64,000 bases of DNA from Heliocybe sulcata (taxonomy: Eukaryota; Basidiomycota; Agaricomycetes; Gloeophyllales; Gloeophyllaceae): the NCBI GenBank assembly GCA_004369045.1, contig ML213512.1, forward strand, positions 987,510 to 1,051,509, read 5' to 3'. The translations under genes were made by a program, and so were the position numbers. Below are positions 57,682-64,000 of the stretch, one piece after another (position 1 is the stretch's first letter; every line of letters begins with the position of its first letter). Under the pieces are notes generated by a model. It saw only the letters and a list, made by a program, of their open reading frames with translations, was not told where the DNA came from and searched no databases.

Positions 57682-58023
57682 GATCGTGTCACTTGCTCCG
57701 CACACTCTTATCATGAATAGAACGAGTCTTTTCGTCAGGTCTACACGGCTTGTCCGGCTTGTCTGGCAGAATGAAGACATGCACAGCGCTTCGTATGGGC
57801 GCCTATATAATTCCCTCGCCTGAGTTGCGCGCACGCGTGACCGTCACTCCATGCCACCTTCCGCCACCGTCTGCCACCTGCCATTCTTCTAATTATATGA
57901 GCATACACTAACCCGTAGTTCTGACTCTTACCTGCATATGTACGTCTCGCACGCGCATAACACGACTTCTGACCGTCGACTGTCAATTCACCGCATAATA
58001 ACGACAGTGATCCTGCGACAGAT

Positions 58024-59588
58024 TTGACCTTACCCTATGATGTCCTGCTCCACATCGCTACATCCGCTGATCTATCTCTCGAAGACATTCTGGCTCTCGT
58101 TTCTGTGAGTTGACCAAGCTTTCAAAGGCCGGCAATTATCAGCTTCTAACCAATCATCACATAGACGTGCAAGGTTCTCCGATCCTTGTCTGGCGAGCGT
58201 TGTCTGTGGAAGGCTAGGCTAGAGCGGATGCGAAGAAATGGCTACACGATACCATATCCTCGTGCGGGAGCGCTTTCTGAATTGGCCACCGAGGAACTCA
58301 AAAGGAAAGCTCTGCATGCTCACCGATTAGAAAGCAATCTACAATCGGATCATTCTCGTATCCTCGGCTCTGTGACTGAGACCGATTGCAAGACTCCGGA
58401 GTCCGATCTGAAGATTCTCTACATTATTCCTGGCACACCTCTGGTTGTGCTGCACTCTCGTCGTCGTGGTTTAAATGTCACTCTATGGGACACAGACCGC
58501 TCGGTGTCATTCAACTCCGTCTCCATCGACTCTTCGCTGGTTTGTCAGTCTGACACGGCGTATGAAGAACATGGCAAACACACAATGGCTGTGCTTACTG
58601 TGGACGACGATGATGACAACATGTAATTAATCATAAATTCTACAGAGTGAAATATCCACTGATGCACTCATAGGGACAAGCTCTATGTGCTCTGTTGTGA
58701 TTATTCTGAGGATCCGCCGCAGCTCAGTATCCTCTGGGAGAGATCAGATGATCACTTTGTGGCAGTTTCTGTCTACAAAGACCTTCTGGTATGGGTGCAG
58801 GATGACTCGACAACCCTAAATGTCGTTGCTGTCAATATGAAGACGGGAGCCACTGCATCAGGAATTCTTCCGGAGCCGGACTTCGACTCAGTTTCTCTTC
58901 ATGTGCACTGCGACCATCTCTACATCTTTGTGCCAAGGAATACTCCACTCGGCACCGTCTTCGAACTCCCCGTGTACCACTGTCCAGCGTCAACCCTACC
59001 ATATGGGAAAGCTTCCGGTCAGCGTCTCGGAGGCCTTTCCCCAGTGGGCGGATATCTGATCGACTGGCCTGGAGAACTGTGTGGTCTCGACTGGCGGTGC
59101 GTCTTCGTGATATCACCTGTGCGAGGGTTATTGCTATCTCTCATTGGAAACGGCTTCGTCGGGGACGGACGATATCGTACTGCTGTCGCGTATCTCGGAG
59201 CACAGCATTGCGACGATGCCGAGCCATGTCTTCAGTTTCCCGTCGACGTTTGCACCGCACATGCGGAAGAGTCCGTATGTGATTATTCTGATCTGTGATG
59301 ATTCCAATCTGTGATGATTTCAATCAGTCGCCGCTCATGGGAAGTTCGTTGTCTGGGAGGCACATGGCGATATTTCAACGATCGGGCCATATAGGTTCCA
59401 CTTGCCTATACCTTCGATTGCTTAACTTCGATCAAGAGCTTCGCCGGCCAGTTCTTCGAGAAGGGGAAGTATCGTACCCTATCATCGAATCCCCGTACTC
59501 CATCCGCTCGATAGCTTTTGATGACTGTCGCGGCGTCGTGCTGCTGCTTAATCAAAACGGTACAATTTGTTCTATCCCGTATGCATAG
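58024..59588 (+). CDS. F-box protein, tandem copy 1 (start unresolved)
   Basis: Putative SCF ubiquitin-ligase substrate adaptor. The N-terminal F-box reads LTLPYDVLLHIATSADLSLE, then DILALVS spliced to TCKVLRSLSGERCLWKARLE. Exons: up to 58104, 58165-58622, 58674-59274 and 59328-59588. The third intron removes stops at about 59298 and joins AEES to SPLMGSSLSGRHMAIF. The rest is a long beta-rich region (ILYIIPGTPLVVLHSRRRGL, VSVYKDLLVWVQDDSTTLNV) ending with IAFDDCRGVVLLLNQNG and a terminal IPYA, shared with the next gene. No in-frame ATG precedes the F-box in its exon; the frame closes just upstream, so the start must be in a small separate exon. Confidence 0.75.
59291..59322. repeat. 16-bp tandem repeat inside an F-box gene intron
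   Basis: ATCTGTGATGATTCCA and ATCTGTGATGATTTCA lie end to end in the last intron of F-box copy 1, differing at one base. The intron remains within normal size. Confidence 0.7.
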
Positions 59589-60477
59589 CCAGCTAGTGGG
59601 TCTGCTCTTTGTCCCTAGAAAGCGCAGCTGAAGTCTCTTTTTTGCAGAGCAAAACGTCGAAGGGGCTCTTTGCATTGGCTCTAATCGTCGTATCATGTAG
59701 TATAACTACACGCGGTTTCGCATGCCCATCTTCGTAAATCAACTGACAGAAAGTTTATTCCGGATAGTGACACGGGGGCTTGCGTGATATGACTAGCTGT
59801 GCTAGTCCTGACTTTGGACTCCTGTGGCTCAATTTACTGCAATCCACGTAGTAAACGGGGTCTGTAAGTGAGCCCGACGATCCTTATGGTCAAACTCGAG
59901 TTTTGCCCTTTCTGCGGCCTGCCATATAAAAGTATGATATACCATCCTTCTATAGCTGCGCGTCAGAAGGTGGAAGTGGCAGGCCTAAGGCAGACGAAGC
60001 GGCATTTCACTGCACGTGGAAATACCTAAACTTCGACCCAAGATGCGTGGTCCTGACCTCGCTCGCATGCGCTACTGCGCGATCCGTCAACCACTATAGA
60101 TTCGACTTTTATCTCAGTGTGTGCGTCTCAGAGGCCTACAACCTCACATGCGTCATCCTCTGCTTAGATCGTCGGTGCGTAAGTTACAGCAATACTTACA
60201 CAGTCAGTAACTGTGCGCGTACTCTATCGACACGATTTAAGTATTTCCTGTATACCCTTGTGGTCATCAGACCCTCTAAATGCTCTTCATGCCACTATAG
60301 AAGGTGGCATTTTCCATTACTGCGGTGCTAGAAGTTTGAACTCCGACTCAACATTGCGCCTGACGCGCATGCGCACAAGCCACTCCGTGTTCTGCCACCC
60401 TCCGCGACCTCTCTCCCATCAGACTCCGCACTCGTCATATCTTGCTTAGAGCTGATATTAACGCAGGGCCCTTACGG
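59589..60477. other. Spacer between the two F-box genes
   Basis: About 0.9 kb with short open frames only. It holds the 3' end of copy 1 and the promoter of copy 2. Nothing else recognised. Confidence 0.4.
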
Positions 60478-62161
60478 ATGATCTCCTTAGTAACTCTGCC
60501 GAAGGATGTCCACTTTGACCTCGTCATGTGTCCTGCTCTAGCTCTCGAGGATCTCCTGTCACTATTATCGGTAAGCATCCTTTATTTTACTCACGTATAT
60601 ACGAACCTCTCATCCTCTATAGACATGCAAGACATTCAGACCTTTTATGGATTATCGCATCCTGTGGCTTACTGTCCTGGACCGGAGGCGAAGAGAAAAT
60701 CTACCGATTCCTCATCCCTACGCTGGAAGTCTCACGTTACTTGACACCAAGACCTTAAAACAAAAGGCCTTTCACGCCTGTCGCTTCGATCGCAACTGGC
60801 GCTCTGACCACCTGCGCATTTCCGGACGCCGCACGATTATGAACGTCAAACTTCCTGGCAAACGCCCGCAAATCCTTTTTATAATATCTGGGACGCCAAT
60901 GGTTGCTCTGTTTTACAGGGACAGTGGTTCTGCGTATATATGGGACACCGCTAGCTGCAAGGCTCTTGCTTCGTTGCGGATTGGGTACAGAGAATGCCGC
61001 ATGGCGGGGCTCCCATACGAACAAGAGGGAACGTACACCGCGGCCTTTTTTGCATACAATGTGTCGAATACGGAGGAACTACGGGAAGACGACAACGAAC
61101 GGGTACCGAGATACAGGTGCGTACCGCCTAGATTCGTGGCGAAGTGTGAGGACTTATATTACCACAAAACCAGCGTCGAGCTCTTAGTCCTACGGTGCAA
61201 CTACTCCAACCCGCAGGCAGTCAAACTCAAGCGTATCTGGGGGCAAGGCGAGATGGGAAACCGACGCATGTTTAGTGCCTCCGTGTACCAAGATCTCGTA
61301 GTATGGCACTCCGGTATTGACGATCCCTCCGCCGATGAGCATTCAGTCGTTATCAGGGTATGTAACATGCTCACAGACGCCAGTATCGTGGCCACAGTTC
61401 CGGACGCAAAGAGCGCGCATTCCCCGTCTTTGTATTTCCATCACGGCAATCTGTACGTGGTCGTGGTGGCAAAGGCTAACTCAGCAATACGGATCCACTA
61501 CTGCTCCGAGCACGATCTGCCATACCACAGCAACCAGGTCTCGGATATCAACGGACTTTTGATGTTGGGCAAGTACGACCTTGACGTGGACTCAGGCCCC
61601 ATCGTATCCTTCTTTGCTCCCGTGGCAACCGAACAGGAGCTTCTATTTCCTGCTCTTGTGGAGGGCGACTGGGATTATGAAGACCACACCCACATCAGAG
61701 TCACTCTCGCCTACCTCACCATCCAGAACCCTGATGAAATCACCGAATCCTCTCTGCCTACTTGCACTAGTTACGACAAGCAAATCCGCGGCAGTGGAGT
61801 CAAATGCGACCGAAGCGTACGTCTTTCCGCCAAGTCTTCTACAGGAAAGCATGCGCTGGGCATGACTGTATATGCCAAAGGAGGAGAAGACATGACCCGC
61901 GTCTCTGCTCACCCCGACTTTCGAGGTGTAATAATCATGGAAGACCTCACTTATCCCCTTTTCTATCTCCGCCTTGTCCATTTCGACACAAAACGTCGCC
62001 GGATAGTGGTCAAGAACATGGAGATGCCACCGGACATTCGTTCCAATGAGCTGGATTTGTCGTCTATTGTGTTCGATGATTGTCGAGGAGTCGTGTATGC
62101 GCGTCCGGGGCTTAAAGCTCTTCCGGAGTATGGCCAATTAATTGCCATACCCTACGCCTAA
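60478..62161 (+). CDS. F-box protein, tandem copy 2
   Basis: Two exons (60478-60570 and 60623-62161) join to 1632 nt, 543 residues. The F-box starts at the N-terminus, MISLVTLPKDVHFDLVMCPA, then LALEDLLSLLS spliced to TCKTFRPFMDYRILWLTVLD. The intron position is the same as in copy 1 (between LS and TCK), which supports tandem duplication. The body parallels copy 1: ILFIISGTPMVALFYRDSGS, ASVYQDLVVWHSGIDDPSAD, and the end IVFDDCRGVVYARPG with terminal IAIPYA. Probable SCF adaptor with a beta-propeller-like or repeat-type recognition region; the target is unknown. Paralogs are well diverged, so the duplication is not recent. Confidence 0.85.
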
Positions 62162-62630
62162 CAGCATGGAACGAAGAGTACTTTACAGGTGATCGACGGG
62201 TGCAGGCTTTGGAGCGCAAACTAGTCCCGACTGACTCGAGAAGGAAGTACGTCCATGGGCTGAGATACCGGTAATACTATGGCAAAATGACAGTGCGAGG
62301 GGCATTGATACAACACGTACACTTCCTCACGGCACCTTGCAATCTTCGTAATACCTGCGCAGTGCTCATCACTTCATCCGCCTGCCCGTCTGCAATAAAG
62401 CTGCGCAGGTCATGTATGCTTCGTAAATATGCCGGTCGGCGCCGGGTCAATCTCCACCTTCCTCTGAGAGCCGTCAGAGTGGAAGCACCGCATGCGGACG
62501 CGGTAGAGTGGTGTGCTCGAGGCCAATCTCTCACAAGAAGACCCACTCAGTTTCATTATACGGTGGTACACTATGAGAAGGTATTACAGTAGGAGAGACA
62601 ATACAACTACCATCACAGCTTGCTCCAAAT
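62162..62630. other. Intergenic region, no gene seen
   Basis: Convergent 3' ends of F-box copy 2 (plus) and the next minus-strand gene. Overlapping open frames on both strands at about 62280-62590 have no recognisable motif. Confidence 0.4.
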
Positions 62631-63582
62631 TCATTCCTTCTCGAACGCCTTGCCATCCTTGTACGTAGTCGCGTCATTGCCGCCGGCATGCCTGTCCCCT
62701 TCAAACATCTTCACCTCTGGCATCGACATCCAGTCCGAGACATGGTCCGCCTGTCACACCGTAGCATCAACAACGTGAGTCGTTTCCGACGAAGCACAGA
62801 AAGAGTTACTTGCCTGCCACTGTTTGAACCAGAACCCGATGCCCTTGTGGCTGTAGTCCTTTTCGTTGGCCTGGTCCTTGTGATATTTGACCTGCGAGAC
62901 GCGCATACACCCATGGTCAATATCGTTACAATCTATCACATGTTCGCTCGCGAACCTTGATGAAATCCGAGTCCTTTGTATCCGGGTCCAGGGACAAAGA
63001 GACCAACGCGTTAATTGTAACCGACTTCGTCAGAGGGGGCAGGAAAGTCCAGGTCTAAAGACATAGCGGATTTGAGACGTAAGCGCAGAGGGCCAGCAAT
63101 AGAGTGCACCTGTTCGTTCTTGAACTGGATGAGTCCCGGGTCGTTACGAGTAATTTCGTAGCCTTCGTTCTTCGAAGCCTTGAACAGCTTCGGAAGGCCG
63201 AACCACTGACCAGCCTAAATGTGCACTCAGTACATGCGCCTTGGCAACTGGAGCTTGGACGTACCATCTTGTACCGGTTGTTGGCATAGACAAACTGGTC
63301 ATCATACACGCAGTCGGGCGCTACACGAGAATCTCGTCTCATCTCCTTGCGTTACTCACAACATAGCTTGCACTCACTGTACCTCTTCACCCTCTCCACA
63401 GTGGGCTGCATGCTATACAGCGCAATAATGTCGTCAATCAGCCGCTGCCTGTTGGGAGGCAGAGCGATCGACTTTGAGGGGTCTGGCTTCCAGTCGTCGT
63501 TGCTGGACACGTTGCGCACTTCGAACGCCTTGCCGGGCAAGGACGAGTCCGTCGGCAAGTTGTGATCGGTCTTGGTAGACAT
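62631..63582 (-). CDS. Small soluble fungal protein (hypothetical) with a GC-AG intron
   Basis: Uncharacterised fungal-type protein. The start at 63582 gives MSTKTDHNLPTDSSLPGKAF; an upstream ATG at 63666 would lie only about 35 bases from the TATA box and is therefore unlikely. Exons encode RQRLIDDIIALYSMQPTVER, YANNRYKMAGQWFGLPKLFK, ALVSLSLDPDTKDSDFIK joined to VKYHKDQANEKDYSHKGIGF, and WFKQWQ joined to ADHVSDWMSMPEVKMFEGDR, ending KAFEKE. The early helix plus beta-strand layout resembles a SnoaL/NTF2-like fold, which is inference. The last intron (62813-62751) starts with GCAAGT, a standard GC-type donor. Protein level and role unknown. Confidence 0.75.
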
Positions 63583-63698
63583 GTTACGGATGGCAAAGGG
63601 GAGAGTCCTGCTGGATGTAATGCGGGGTAAGACTAGTGCTGTATGGTGGGGAATCGAAAGGAACATGCGTTGGGGGCATTATATTGTCGTCCGGGGGG

Positions 63699-63705
63699 TT
63701 ATATA
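63699..63705 (-). promoter_or_regulatory. TATA box of the small fungal protein gene
   Basis: TATATAA on the minus strand, about 117 bases upstream of the ATG at 63582 and 33 bases upstream of the ATG at 63666. Transcription would begin near 63670, favouring the downstream ATG as the start. Confidence 0.5.
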
Positions 63706-64000
63706 CCTGCGAGCTGTGACGTTGTGAAGAGATCTGTCGCTTGCGTCATCCTGAGGAAACCAGAGATTCTAGTGTACTCGGTGCCAAAGTGTCCAGATGA
63801 AGTGGTAGAATGGCTTCTCGATCGCGTCATATTCGGGGCGCGATCGGACAGCACGTGCGGGTCAAGCTCTGCCACGTGATGTGGCCCTTTGACGCGGCCG
63901 AACGAGGACCAGTAAAGCACCCGGTATTTGACCCAAAGCCCTGGTCAACACATCATGAAATCACTTGCATGGGGAGATAGTGGAAAAGTGAGGGCATATA
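63706..64000. other. Right-edge region, no gene seen
   Basis: Upstream DNA of the last gene; one short minus-strand frame without motifs. Nothing else recognised. Confidence 0.35.

Noticed and set aside
59284-59327. Apparent premature stop in F-box copy 1
   Set aside because: The stops lie in a normal GT-AG intron of 53 nt; splicing restores the frame through to the conserved end.
1-64000. CRISPR array, bacterial operon or prophage
   Set aside because: No regularly spaced repeats occur; genes carry spliceosomal introns throughout, so the sequence is eukaryotic.

Overview
The window looks like nuclear DNA of a mushroom-forming basidiomycete (Agaricomycete, possibly Polyporales-like). Genes lie on both strands, carry many short GT-AG introns (about 50-70 bp) and have GC-rich coding sequence. 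The families fit too: phenylalanine ammonia-lyase, an amadoriase-type oxidase, UstYa-like proteins, basidiomycete-type 7TM proteins, F-box paralogs and an Asteroid-type nuclease. Taxonomy is an inference from content, not from a search.

Layout. 0-2.8 kb: a cytochrome P450 cut by the left edge and a complete FCF1 rRNA-processing PIN gene. 2.8-5.8 kb: no confident gene. 5.9-14.5 kb: a nitrogen-metabolism block with PAL, an FAD-dependent amadoriase/sarcosine-oxidase-like enzyme and the mitochondrial arginine-pathway carbamoyl-phosphate synthase large subunit. 14.5-16.5 kb: intergenic DNA with a tRNA-Val-like sequence between two inverted copies of a 33-bp repeat. 16.5-22.5 kb: one 1,889-residue acidic nuclear-type protein with SUMO-interaction-like motifs. 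23-28 kb: a short-chain dehydrogenase, a gene-poor stretch and an RRM/RGG protein.

28.6-42 kb is the accessory part: two divergent UstYa-like (DUF3328) genes, a membrane-anchored beta-lactamase-like hydrolase, a 7TM protein, a single-pass membrane protein, a small hypothetical gene, an FAD monooxygenase with an in-frame stop and an internally deleted tandem copy of it. It resembles a decaying specialised-metabolism locus.

42.4-48.5 kb: a hypothetical gene; a leucine tRNA gene whose halves are 0.85 kb apart, with an AT-rich segment bounded by inverted repeats in the anticodon loop; an Asteroid/XPG-like nuclease; a small conserved protein. 50-64 kb: a coiled-coil/proline-rich protein, an F-box fragment, a microcephalin-like BRCT protein, two tandem F-box paralogs and a small fungal protein with a GC-AG intron.

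The split tRNA is the most unusual structure. Gene models were spliced by eye. Where all exons were joined (FCF1, PAL, the acidic protein, the Asteroid-like gene, the BRCT gene, F-box 2) the coding length is an exact multiple of three.
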